From: Salinibacterium sp. UTAS2018
Lineage (GTDB): Bacteria; Actinomycetota; Actinomycetes; Actinomycetales; Microbacteriaceae
NCBI RefSeq assembly: GCF_004118935.1
Contig: NZ_CP035375.1
Location: 2,728,001 to 2,792,000, forward strand
Direction of reading: 5' to 3'
Length of the DNA stretch: 64,000 bases
Shown: piece after piece, positions 42,760-50,026 of the stretch
Numbering within the stretch: position 1 is the first letter of the stretch
How the letters are laid out: every line of letters starts with the position of its first letter
The notes under the pieces: generated by a model
Database searches by the model: none
Told to the model about the DNA's origin: nothing
What the model saw: only the letters and a program-made list of their open reading frames with translations
Position numbers and translations under genes: made by a program

Positions 42760-44076
42760 GTGCCAAAAATCTTGATTGTCGGCGGCGGTTACGCCGGTTT
42801 TTACACTGCTCGTAAGCTCGAAAAGTGGCTACGCCGCGGCGAAGCTGAGGTCACCATGGTTGACCCTCTTCCCTACATGACGTACCAGCCTTTCCTGCCC
42901 GAGGTTGCTGCAGGCTCGATCGAGCCTCGTCACGCGGTTGTTCCTCACCGTCGCCACCTGAAGACCACCAAGGTCGTCACGGCGAAGGTCACGGGAATCA
43001 ACCACGCGACAAAGACCGCAACGATTCAGCCCGAGGTGGGCGACTCGTGGGAGATGGAATACGACCTCGTTGTCGTGACCGCCGGTGCCGTTTCGCGTAC
43101 CTTCCCCATCCCCGGTGTTGCTGACGAAGCCATCGGTATGAAGACGATCGAAGAGGCAGTGGAGGTGCGTGACCGCATCCTCACCAACTTCGATAAGGCA
43201 TCCAACTTGCCTGCTGGCCCCGAGCGCGACCGTCTACTGACGTTCGTTGTTGTCGGTGGCGGCTTCGCCGGTATCGAAGCCTTCGGCGAAATGCGCAGCC
43301 TCGCCTCATCGCTGCTGGCGCTCTACCCGAACCTCAAGTTCGAAGACACTCACTTCCACCTCATCGAGGCTATGGGTCGCATCATGCCTGAGGTTTCGCT
43401 TGAGACGAGCAAGTGGGTTATCAAGAACCTCGCTGACCGTGGCGCTCAGATTCACCTCGACACCCAGCTGAAGTCCGCTGTGAATGGCGTGGTTGAGCTG
43501 TCGACCGGCGAAAGCTTCGAGTCCGACACCATCGTGTGGACCGCTGGCGTTATGGCGAACCCCGTGGTTCGTGCCACCGACCTTCCCATCGAAGAGCGTG
43601 GCCGCATCCGCGTGCAGGCTGACCTCCGTGTCATCAACGACGACGGAATCGTCGAGGGTGCCTGGGGCGCTGGCGACGTGTGTGCTGTTCCTGACCTCAC
43701 CGGTGGTGGCGTTGGCGGCTTCTGCGTTCCGAACGCTCAGCACGCTGTTCGCCAAGCCAAGCTCATGGCCAAGAACATTGTGGCTTCGCTTCGCGGCGAA
43801 GAGCCCAAGGACTACTTCCACAAGAACCAGGGTGCGGTTGCCGGTCTCGGCCTGTACCACGGTGTCTTCCAGTCCGGCAAGATCGCGATCAAGGGCTTCC
43901 CAGCCTGGTTCATGCACCGTGGTTACCACGGCATGGCGATGCCGATGTTCGAGCGCAAGGCTCGCGTCTTCAGCAACTGGATCACGAACTTCTTCTGGGG
44001 TCGCGACACTGTCTCGATCGAGGCTCGCGTAGAACCGCGCCGCGCATTCGAAGAGTTTGCGTCACGCCCCAAGTAG
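42760..44076 (+). CDS. ndh: Type II NADH dehydrogenase
   Basis: Membrane-bound, non-proton-pumping NADH:quinone oxidoreductase of 438 residues. FAD-binding motif ILIVGGGYAGFYTARKL at the N-terminus, NADH motif FVVVGGGFAGIEAFGEM (about 160-176), and the second FAD contact GAWGAGDVCAVPD. The C-terminal amphipathic region after residue 370 probably binds the membrane. GTG start after TTTAGGAGAC. Typical electron entry to menaquinone in actinobacteria. Confidence 0.93.
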   Translation: MPKILIVGGGYAGFYTARKLEKWLRRGEAEVTMVDPLPYMTYQPFLPEVAAGSIEPRHAVVPHRRHLKTTKVVTAKVTGINHATKTATIQPEVGDSWEMEYDLVVVTAGAVSRTFPIPGVADEAIGMKTIEEAVEVRDRILTNFDKASNLPAGPERDRLLTFVVVGGGFAGIEAFGEMRSLASSLLALYPNLKFEDTHFHLIEAMGRIMPEVSLETSKWVIKNLADRGAQIHLDTQLKSAVNGVVELSTGESFESDTIVWTAGVMANPVVRATDLPIEERGRIRVQADLRVINDDGIVEGAWGAGDVCAVPDLTGGGVGGFCVPNAQHAVRQAKLMAKNIVASLRGEEPKDYFHKNQGAVAGLGLYHGVFQSGKIAIKGFPAWFMHRGYHGMAMPMFERKARVFSNWITNFFWGRDTVSIEARVEPRRAFEEFASRPK

Positions 44077-44115
44077 TGTGACTGCAGGCTCCGCGCGCGA
44101 GTGTGGAGCCTGCGT

Positions 44116-44189
44116 GCCCCGATAGCCCAATTGGCAGAGGCAGATGACTTAAAATCATCACAGTCAGGGTTCGAGTCCCTGTCGGGGCA
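44116..44189 (+). tRNA. tRNA-Leu (anticodon TAA) with short variable arm
   Basis: A 74-base cloverleaf. Acceptor GCCCCGA/TCGGGGC (44116-44122 with 44182-44188), discriminator A. Anticodon arm GATGA-CTTAAAA-TCATC (44143-44159) presents TAA, reading UUA. The variable region is only ACAGT (44160-44164) where leucine tRNAs normally have a long extra arm. T arm CAGGG-TTCGAGT-CCCTG. CCA is not encoded. Confidence 0.88.
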
Positions 44190-44203
44190 CAGTGTTGTTA
44201 ACG

Positions 44204-44244
44204 AACTGAAGGCGGTCGCACTGCGGCCGCCTTCAGTTGTTTAA
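44204..44244. terminator. Terminator after tRNA-Leu and arsC
   Basis: AACTGAAGGCGG (44204-44215) pairs with CCGCCTTCAGTT (44227-44238); GTTTAA follows on the plus strand. It sits between the tRNA and the convergent arsC gene and may serve both. Confidence 0.75.
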
Positions 44245-44252
44245 TCGGGTAT

Positions 44253-44675
44253 CTAGGCGGGCAGAATTTCTGCCAGTAGCTTCTGGATGCGCGCCTTGAT
44301 GTCGTCACGGATGGGGCGCACGTCTTCGATGCCCTTACCGCGAGGGTCGACGAGTTCCCAGTCCTCGTAGCGCTTGCCGGGGAAGATGGGGCAGACGTCG
44401 CCGCAGCCCATCGTGATGACGACATCCGAGGCCTGCACCTGGTCGGTGGTCATGAGCTGGGGGACCGCCTGGGAGATGTCGATGCCCTCTTCGGCCATCG
44501 CAGCGATGGCGGTGGGGTTGATCTCATTGCCAGGCTCCGAGCCACCCGAACGAACTTCGACAGCACCGTTCGAGAGCGCCGTCATATAGCCGGCGGCCAT
44601 CTGGGAACGACCCGCATTGTGGATGCAGACGAACAGGACGACGGGCTTAGTGGCGGGGGCAGTCTCGGTAGTCAT
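44253..44675 (-). CDS. arsC: Arsenate reductase, LMW-phosphatase type
   Basis: A 140-residue arsenate reductase of the low-molecular-weight tyrosine phosphatase fold. The P-loop CIHNAGRSQMA (CX5R) holds the nucleophilic Cys, and MGCGDVCPIFPGKRYEDWELVDP (given in part) has the two extra Cys of thioredoxin-linked enzymes such as pI258 ArsC. I use the ATG at the complement of 44673-44675; no ribosome site is present, and TATGCT lies six bases before it inside a perfect palindrome. It is downstream of and on the same strand as the ArsR-ArsC fusion. Confidence 0.88.
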   Translation of the reverse strand: MTTETAPATKPVVLFVCIHNAGRSQMAAGYMTALSNGAVEVRSGGSEPGNEINPTAIAAMAEEGIDISQAVPQLMTTDQVQASDVVITMGCGDVCPIFPGKRYEDWELVDPRGKGIEDVRPIRDDIKARIQKLLAEILPA

Positions 44676-44677
44676 AG

Positions 44678-44707
44678 GCAAAGCATAGATGAATATCTAT
44701 GCTTTGC
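44678..44707 (-). promoter_or_regulatory. Perfect palindrome over the arsC promoter
   Basis: GCAAAGCATAGAT (44678-44690) and ATCTATGCTTTGC (44695-44707) are a perfect 13-base inverted repeat around four bases. It starts two bases before the arsC ATG and contains the -10 box TATGCT on the minus strand. The CATAGA...TATG core fits an ArsR-type operator. Confidence 0.65.
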
Positions 44708-44738
44708 GCGAGCGCTGCGGGTGCAGGAACGCGATAGT

Positions 44739-45788
44739 TCACGCAGCGTTCACCGGCGGCAGCGAGCGAAGCAGCTCGCGCACCCGGGTGTCGATGTCGT
44801 CGCGCACGGCTCGCACGCCATCCATCGCCATGGCGGCGGGGTCGGGGAGTTCCCAATCGAGGTAGCGGCGGCCGGGGTAGATGGGGCACGCATCGCCGCA
44901 GCCCATCGTGATGACGACATCCGCGCCGCGCACGACCTCATCGGTGAGGGGCTTCGGGTATTCGCCATCGACCGAGACGCCGATCTCATCGAGGGCGGCC
45001 ACAATCTTCGGGTTGATTGACTCGGTCGGTTGTGATCCCGCGGTCAGCACGCGAACTCGATCTCCGGCGAGGGAGCGCAGGATGGCAGCGGCCAGCTGGG
45101 AGCGACCGGCATTTTGCACGCACACGAAGAGCACGCTCGTCGGGCGGGTCGCGCCGGGGGTAGTGGCCTCTGCCGCATTCTCCGCTGGCGCGTCGCTGGA
45201 GGCTGGCGCGTCGCTGGATGCTGGTGAGCCTGCGGTCGCTGTGGTGTCGCGGTGAAGCCGAGCCGCTTCCAGTGCCCCCAGGCGGTCGGCCGCGAACCGC
45301 GATGTATGGGACGACAGGTGGCGATCCCTCGGTGCTCCCTGCTGGAGAAGCTCATAACTGCTCGCGACATAACCCGCGATGGTCTCGCGGGAGAAGGTGC
45401 CAGCGAAGCGCAAGGCGAGGTCGCTGCTGATTCGTTCGAGAACGGCAGGGTCGACGCTCACGGGCACGCCATCGCTGGGGGAGCGTTGCACAAAATCAAA
45501 GACATCGGCAAGGCGCGACGGCACGAGGGAGTACCAGACCTGGCGCCCTTCCTGAGTGCTCTGCAGGATGCCGTCAGTTGCCATGATGCGCACGTGGTGG
45601 CTCACGGTGGGCTGGGTGAGGCCGAGACGAGCGGCAAGGTCGGTGACTCCGCGCCGGCCGTCGGTGGCATCCATGAGTAGGCGCAGAATCTGCACTCGGG
45701 TGGGGTCAGCGATCGCACGCATGCTCTGGGCGATGCGTTCGGCTACCGCGCGTTCGCTTTCGGGAGCGGATGACTCGGTCGCAGGCAT
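44739..45788 (-). CDS. ArsR regulator fused to arsenate reductase
   Basis: A 349-residue fusion. In order: ArsR winged helix (about 15-95, IADPTRVQILRLL ... LGLTQPTVSHHVRIM); a helical segment (about 110-175, SSDLALRFAGTFSRETIAGY) like the three-helix bundle found before some actinobacterial ArsC domains; an Ala/Ser/Pro linker with a repeated ASSDAP; and an LMW-phosphatase ArsC domain (about 215-349) with CVQNAGRS and MGCGDACP. The protein has three Cys only, all in the reductase domain. ATG at the complement of 45786-45788 is used; an ATG at 45821 would add 11 residues. Divergent from an aquaporin gene. Similar arsRC fusions are known from other arsenic-resistant actinobacteria. Confidence 0.85.
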   Translation of the reverse strand: MPATESSAPESERAVAERIAQSMRAIADPTRVQILRLLMDATDGRRGVTDLAARLGLTQPTVSHHVRIMATDGILQSTQEGRQVWYSLVPSRLADVFDFVQRSPSDGVPVSVDPAVLERISSDLALRFAGTFSRETIAGYVASSYELLQQGAPRDRHLSSHTSRFAADRLGALEAARLHRDTTATAGSPASSDAPASSDAPAENAAEATTPGATRPTSVLFVCVQNAGRSQLAAAILRSLAGDRVRVLTAGSQPTESINPKIVAALDEIGVSVDGEYPKPLTDEVVRGADVVITMGCGDACPIYPGRRYLDWELPDPAAMAMDGVRAVRDDIDTRVRELLRSLPPVNAA

Positions 45789-45815
45789 GGCACTCAGTCT
45801 AAGCGAGGACACGCG

Positions 45816-45835
45816 ATTCATAGACAGTTATCAAT
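45816..45835. promoter_or_regulatory. Candidate ArsR operator between fusion and aquaporin genes
   Basis: ATTCATA (45816-45822) and TATCAAT (45829-45835) form an imperfect inverted repeat around six bases, overlapping the -35 box of the aquaporin gene. It shares CATAGA with the palindrome at 44678-44707. Confidence 0.45.
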
Positions 45836-45848
45836 GTTTCGGTATGAT
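45821..45848 (+). promoter_or_regulatory. Promoter of the aquaporin gene, leaderless
   Basis: TAGACA (45821-45826) and TATGAT (45843-45848) with 16 bases between; the -10 box ends six bases before the ATG at 45855. Confidence 0.6.
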
Positions 45849-45854
45849 CGCCGA

Positions 45855-46541
45855 ATGACCGCGCCTCGCTCTTTCGCTCTTGCCCGCCGACTGACCGCTG
45901 AATTTATCGGCAGCGCCGGCCTCGCCGCGGTCGTCATCGGTTCCGGTATCGCCGCTCAACAGCTCTCCCCGGGCGATACGGGGCTGCAGCTTTTGGAGAA
46001 TGCCCTCGCGACCGCCTTTGGACTCGGCGTGCTCATCCTCGTCTTCATGACGGTCAGCGGCGCGCACTTCAACCCAGTCGTCTCGATCGTGGATTCGCTC
46101 AGCGGGCTGCGGTCGTGGCGCGATACCGCGTTCTACATCCCGACCCAGATCATCGGATGCATCGCCGGCGCGATCCTCGCCAACCTCATGTTCGCGCAGG
46201 CTGCTGTCACGTTCAGCACGACCGTGCGCCTGACGCCAAGCCACTTTCTCAGCGAGGTCGTCGCTACCGCCGGACTCATCGTCGTGATCTTCGCCCTCGT
46301 GCGAACCGGCCGTGCGAACCTTGCGCCGATCGCTGTGGGCACGTACATCGGCGGCGCGTACTTTTTCACGAGCTCCACGAGCTTCGCCAACCCTGCCATC
46401 ACCATCGGTCGGATGTTCAGCGACACGTTTGCGGGAATCGCCCCCGGCTCGGCCCCCGGCTTCATCGCGGCCCAGCTCATCGGCGCCGCGATCGGTTTCG
46501 GCCTCGTGCGGTGGGTGTTCCCCGAGCGTCGAATCGCGTAA
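45855..46541 (+). CDS. Aquaporin-family channel of the arsenic locus
   Basis: MIP-family channel of 228 residues and six membrane helices. The first half-helix motif is NPV (HFNPVVSIVD) in place of NPA; the second is NPA (FANPAITIGRMF). The Arg that normally follows the second NPA in the selectivity filter is replaced by Ile, which should widen the pore. Such channels occur in arsenic gene clusters of rhizobia (AqpS) and actinobacteria, where they let arsenite or methylated arsenicals pass. ATG 45855 is chosen by promoter spacing over an ATG at 45834. Divergent from the ArsR-ArsC fusion. Confidence 0.85.
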   Translation: MTAPRSFALARRLTAEFIGSAGLAAVVIGSGIAAQQLSPGDTGLQLLENALATAFGLGVLILVFMTVSGAHFNPVVSIVDSLSGLRSWRDTAFYIPTQIIGCIAGAILANLMFAQAAVTFSTTVRLTPSHFLSEVVATAGLIVVIFALVRTGRANLAPIAVGTYIGGAYFFTSSTSFANPAITIGRMFSDTFAGIAPGSAPGFIAAQLIGAAIGFGLVRWVFPERRIA

Positions 46542-46583
46542 CCTCAAGCAGATAGATTCTCAATTTATGGCGATGGGGTCACG

Positions 46584-46811
46584 ATGATCGACAACTTCAG
46601 TGTGTGGCACTTCGTCATCGTCGCGACGCTGATCCTGCCCTACGCTGCGAGCGTCTGGGCCATTATCGTCACCGCCCGTGAGACGACCCTGTCGATGTTC
46701 TTTCTGCTCGTGTGGGCGGTCGTGCTGCTCGCGATTCCCTATTTTGGGCTCATCGCATGGGTGTTCTGGTGGAACGCCGGAAAACGTAGTCGCGCGAACC
46801 GCAGTTCTTAG
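46584..46811 (+). CDS. Small PLDc_N-like membrane protein
   Basis: A 75-residue protein with two membrane helices (about 9-28 and 38-62) and a basic tail. The spacing and the IPYFGLIAWVFWW segment match the PLDc_N (phospholipase D N-terminal, nuclease-linked) membrane domain found alone in many actinobacterial small proteins. Function unknown. Its stop shares TTAG with the convergent ABM gene. Confidence 0.72.
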   Translation: MIDNFSVWHFVIVATLILPYAASVWAIIVTARETTLSMFFLLVWAVVLLAIPYFGLIAWVFWWNAGKRSRANRSS

Positions 46812-47110
46812 TCGCGCAGCGGTGATCCGACAACCTCGAAGCGGTGGCCGCCCATCTCGCCGCTCAGCAGCGGCATCGCTTCTTTGATCGCGGCCTGCAC
46901 GCTCGCCAGCTGCAACGAGAGGGCGTGGGCCTCGGCCGATTCCCACAGCTCAGAAACAAACACCGTGTCGGGCTGCTCGCCGCTTACCCCAACCTCGTAA
47001 CTGAGGCATCCGGCGCTATCGAGGTCTGTGCTGCGACGCGTGAGAATCGCGACGACCTCATCGCGGTGGCCGGGCTTCACTCCGAGGGTGCCTACGTTTA
47101 CGAAAGTCAT
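46808..47110 (-). CDS. ABM-domain protein (putative quinol monooxygenase)
   Basis: A 100-residue protein beginning MTFVNVGTLGVKPGHRDEVVA, with AGCLSYEVGVSGEQPDTVFVSELWES and the ending GGHRFEVVGSP. These match the ABM/YgiN alpha-beta barrel. A longer upstream frame to 47446 is non-coding in composition and is rejected. Substrate unknown; unrelated in sequence detail to the ABM protein at 21.6 kb. Confidence 0.8.
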   Translation of the reverse strand: MTFVNVGTLGVKPGHRDEVVAILTRRSTDLDSAGCLSYEVGVSGEQPDTVFVSELWESAEAHALSLQLASVQAAIKEAMPLLSGEMGGHRFEVVGSPLRD

Positions 47111-47320
47111 GATTACACTCAACGCCACTGACGCGCGACGGTCAAGCGGGCAGCCGCGAGGAGCGCCGAGGCCAGCGCACCGGCGCAGAATGAGAGCCGC
47201 AACCCTGCGCGGCCCGTTGTGCTGCGCGCGCAGTTCTGGGAAAGTTGAGCCACCACGGCGCCGCTGCCCACCCCGGTCGCGCTGTGCCTCGACAACCGCC
47301 GCCGTGGCCCGAAGGAATCC

Positions 47321-48547
47321 GTGAAGCTGCTCAGCACCCCCGCAACGCTTTGGCACACCCCCGAGCACTATTGGCAGACTCTCTCTGACGCCACGCACGC
47401 GCTCGATGCTCCCTATGGCGTGCTCTCGCTTGAAGCGCTCTCGCACAATGCCGCCGACATGGTTCGGCGGGCATCCGGAGTGCCGATTCGTGTCGCGAGC
47501 AAGTCAATCCGTGTTCGTGAAGTCATGGATGCCGTGCTTGAGCTTGACGATTTTCGGGGCGTTCTGGCCTACACCCTCACTGAGGCGCTGTGGCTGGCAG
47601 AGACCATCGACGATGTGGTCGTTGGCTACCCCTCGGTCGATCGCGCGGCCATCGCAGCGCTCGGCACGAGCCCGGCGCTCGCCGAACGCGTGACGCTCAT
47701 GATCGACTCGGTCGAGCACCTCGACTTCGTCGACTCGGTGCTGTCGCCGCAGCACCGCGAGACCATTCGGGTGTGCATCGATGTGGATGCCTCGTTCCAG
47801 TCCCCGCTGCTCGGTCACGTCGGAGCACATCGCTCTCCCGTGCGCTCGGCGGCGCAAGCGCGCACTCTGGCCAGTACCGTAGTGCACCGTGCCGGCTTCA
47901 CGCTTGTCGGAATCATGGCGTACGAAGCGCAGATCGCGGGCGTCGGCAACCGACCGCCCCATAAGGCCGCGTTCGGTCGCCTCCTCGATGTCATGCAGGC
48001 GGCATCCGCCAAAGAGCTTCGCGAGCGTCGCGGCGAAATCGTGGCGTCGGTAAGCGAGATTGCGGAGCTCGAATTCGTGAACGGCGGCGGCACCGGTTCA
48101 CTCGAATCCACCGCCGAAGACACGTCGGTCACTGAGATTGCGGCCGGCAGCGGCCTGTTCGGACCGCACCTGTTCGACAACTACAGCCACTTCACGCCGG
48201 CCCCGGCGGCAGCATTCGCGCTCGCCGTCGACCGCAAATACTCGCTCGATATCGCGACGGTGCACGGTGGCGGGTGGATCGCCTCGGGCGAAGCCGGCGT
48301 CGACCGGATGCCCCAGCCCGAGTGGCCCGAAGGCCTGAAGTATGTGCCGCGCGAGGGCGCCGGCGAAGTGCAGTCACCTCTGACCGGCCCCGCCGCTGAG
48401 CACCTCGAGGTGGGGGACCGCGTCTGGTTCCGTCATTCCAAAGCCGGCGAACTGTCGGAGCACCTCAACGAATTCGCGGTCGTAGCCGATGGTCGCATCG
48501 TCGACACCGTGCCGACCTATCGCGGCGAGGGTAAAGCCTTCCTATGA
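47321..48547 (+). CDS. PLP-dependent amino acid deaminase/aldolase
   Basis: A 408-residue enzyme of the alanine racemase-like fold, D-threonine aldolase / D-serine dehydratase group. The PLP lysine is in RVASKSIRV near residue 67, the barrel ends with FVNGGGTGSLEST (phosphate-binding glycines), and the C-terminal beta domain has HGGGWIAS and WFRHSKAGELSEHLNEF, a typical metal-binding end. The exact substrate (D-Thr, D-Ser or a hydroxy amino acid) is open. GTG start after GAAGGA. The FAD oxidase gene starts 46 bases later, so the two are likely cotranscribed. Confidence 0.83.
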   Translation: MKLLSTPATLWHTPEHYWQTLSDATHALDAPYGVLSLEALSHNAADMVRRASGVPIRVASKSIRVREVMDAVLELDDFRGVLAYTLTEALWLAETIDDVVVGYPSVDRAAIAALGTSPALAERVTLMIDSVEHLDFVDSVLSPQHRETIRVCIDVDASFQSPLLGHVGAHRSPVRSAAQARTLASTVVHRAGFTLVGIMAYEAQIAGVGNRPPHKAAFGRLLDVMQAASAKELRERRGEIVASVSEIAELEFVNGGGTGSLESTAEDTSVTEIAAGSGLFGPHLFDNYSHFTPAPAAAFALAVDRKYSLDIATVHGGGWIASGEAGVDRMPQPEWPEGLKYVPREGAGEVQSPLTGPAAEHLEVGDRVWFRHSKAGELSEHLNEFAVVADGRIVDTVPTYRGEGKAFL

Positions 48548-48593
48548 CGACATCGAACCGCGGCAGTGCTGCCGCCCCGCAGAACGCCGCACG

Positions 48594-49979
48594 ATGACAA
48601 CGCCCGAGTGGATGCCGCCCGCGGCTGCAAGCGCCGCGAGCACGGTTCCGGCATCCCTCCGTCCCGGCTCCGGCTGGCGCAATTGGGGTCGTTCTGAGAG
48701 CGCCCATCCTGAATTTGCGGCTCGCCCCGAGAGCGTTGACGACGTTATCGCGGCGGTGAACTTCGCGCGCGACTCAGGCGTCACGGTCAAGGCCTGGGGT
48801 GCCGGTCACAGCTTCACCTCGATTGCGGCAACCGACGGCCTGCACCTCGACGTGGGCGCGCTCGCGGGCGTGATCGCGGTCGGGGGCGCCGACGGCACGC
48901 AGCCCACTCACGTCACGCTCGGGGCCGGCGCGAACCTCCACGAACTTCCTGCGCTGCTCGAACCGCTCGGGCTCGCGCTCGCCAACATGGGCGACATCGA
49001 TCGCCAGACAATTGCCGGCGCAATCTCGACCGGTACCCATGGCACGGGGGCCCGCTTCGGCGGCATCGCCACCCAAGTGCGCGGTGTCACCCTCGTGACG
49101 GCGGCGGGCGAGGTGCTGCGCGTGAACGCGAATGAGAACCCGCAGCTGCTGCCTGCCGCTGCGCTCAGCTTGGGTGCCCTCGGCATCCTTGTCGACGTCA
49201 CGATCGAGTGCGTGCCGACTTTTCTGCTGCACGCGGTGGAGCGCCCCGAACCGTCCGCCGTCGTGCTCGATGAGTGGCTGCAGCGCAGTGACGAGACCGA
49301 CCACTTCGAGTTCTTCGTCTGGCCGCACACCACGACGGCTCTGACCAAGAGCAACACGCGTCTGCCGGGTGATGCGCCGCGGCATCCGCTCAGCCGGTTT
49401 TCGCGTTGGTTTGATGACGAGTTCATGGCCAATGGGGTCTTTCGTGCCATCAGCGCCGCCGGCCACGCAGCGCCAGCGATTATCCCGCCGATCAACCGGC
49501 TGGCAGTGAAGCTCTCGGGCAATCGCGAGTTCACCGACGTGTCGACCAACGTCTTCGTCACCGATCGCACGGTTCGGTTTCGCGAAATGGAATATGCCCT
49601 CCCCATCGAAGCGGTGCCGGATGCCGTGCGCGCCATCCAGAAGCTGATTGCAGACAAACGCTGGAGGGTTTCGTTTCCGATCGAGGTGCGCTCGGCTGCT
49701 GCGGACTCCTTGCTGCTCTCTACCGCGTCTGGGCGCGCCACCGGATACGTCGCGGTGCACCGGTATTGGCGCGAAGACCCCGCCGAGTATTTCCGCGAGG
49801 TCGAGGCGATCATGATGGCGCATGACGGCCGACCTCACTGGGGAAAGTTGCATAACCGGCCAGCCGAATCGCTCGCGACGGCGTATCCGGGATTCAATGA
49901 GTTCTTGAGCATTCGCGACCGGCTCGATCCGGGGCGCGTATTCGCGAACGATTATCTGCGCCAAGTGTTGGGGCAGTAG
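48594..49979 (+). CDS. FAD-linked sugar-lactone oxidase (ALO/GULO type)
   Basis: Vanillyl-alcohol-oxidase family flavoprotein of 461 residues. The FAD_binding_4 domain (about 40-180) has AWGAGHSFTSIAATDG and TIAGAISTGTHGTGARFGGI; the C-terminal ALO domain ends with HWGKLHNRPAESLATAYPGF and FLSIRDRLDPGRVFANDYL. The HWGK motif is characteristic of aldono-lactone and alditol oxidases. Natural substrate uncertain. ATG 48594 chosen; an upstream frame overlaps the previous gene. Confidence 0.87.
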   Translation: MTTPEWMPPAAASAASTVPASLRPGSGWRNWGRSESAHPEFAARPESVDDVIAAVNFARDSGVTVKAWGAGHSFTSIAATDGLHLDVGALAGVIAVGGADGTQPTHVTLGAGANLHELPALLEPLGLALANMGDIDRQTIAGAISTGTHGTGARFGGIATQVRGVTLVTAAGEVLRVNANENPQLLPAAALSLGALGILVDVTIECVPTFLLHAVERPEPSAVVLDEWLQRSDETDHFEFFVWPHTTTALTKSNTRLPGDAPRHPLSRFSRWFDDEFMANGVFRAISAAGHAAPAIIPPINRLAVKLSGNREFTDVSTNVFVTDRTVRFREMEYALPIEAVPDAVRAIQKLIADKRWRVSFPIEVRSAAADSLLLSTASGRATGYVAVHRYWREDPAEYFREVEAIMMAHDGRPHWGKLHNRPAESLATAYPGFNEFLSIRDRLDPGRVFANDYLRQVLGQ

Positions 49980-50026
49980 CTGCCTAGGGCCGAAGTCAGG
50001 CTCACTACAAGTAGCGAGAGGGCACG

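Noticed and set aside
47111-47320. Possible small gene in the gap before the PLP aldolase
   Set aside because: Only arginine- and alanine-rich frames on both strands without a ribosome site; treated as untranslated sequence.
48774-49964. Minus-strand 396-codon frame opposite the lactone oxidase gene
   Set aside because: Arg- and His-rich shadow; the plus-strand protein has clear FAD motifs.
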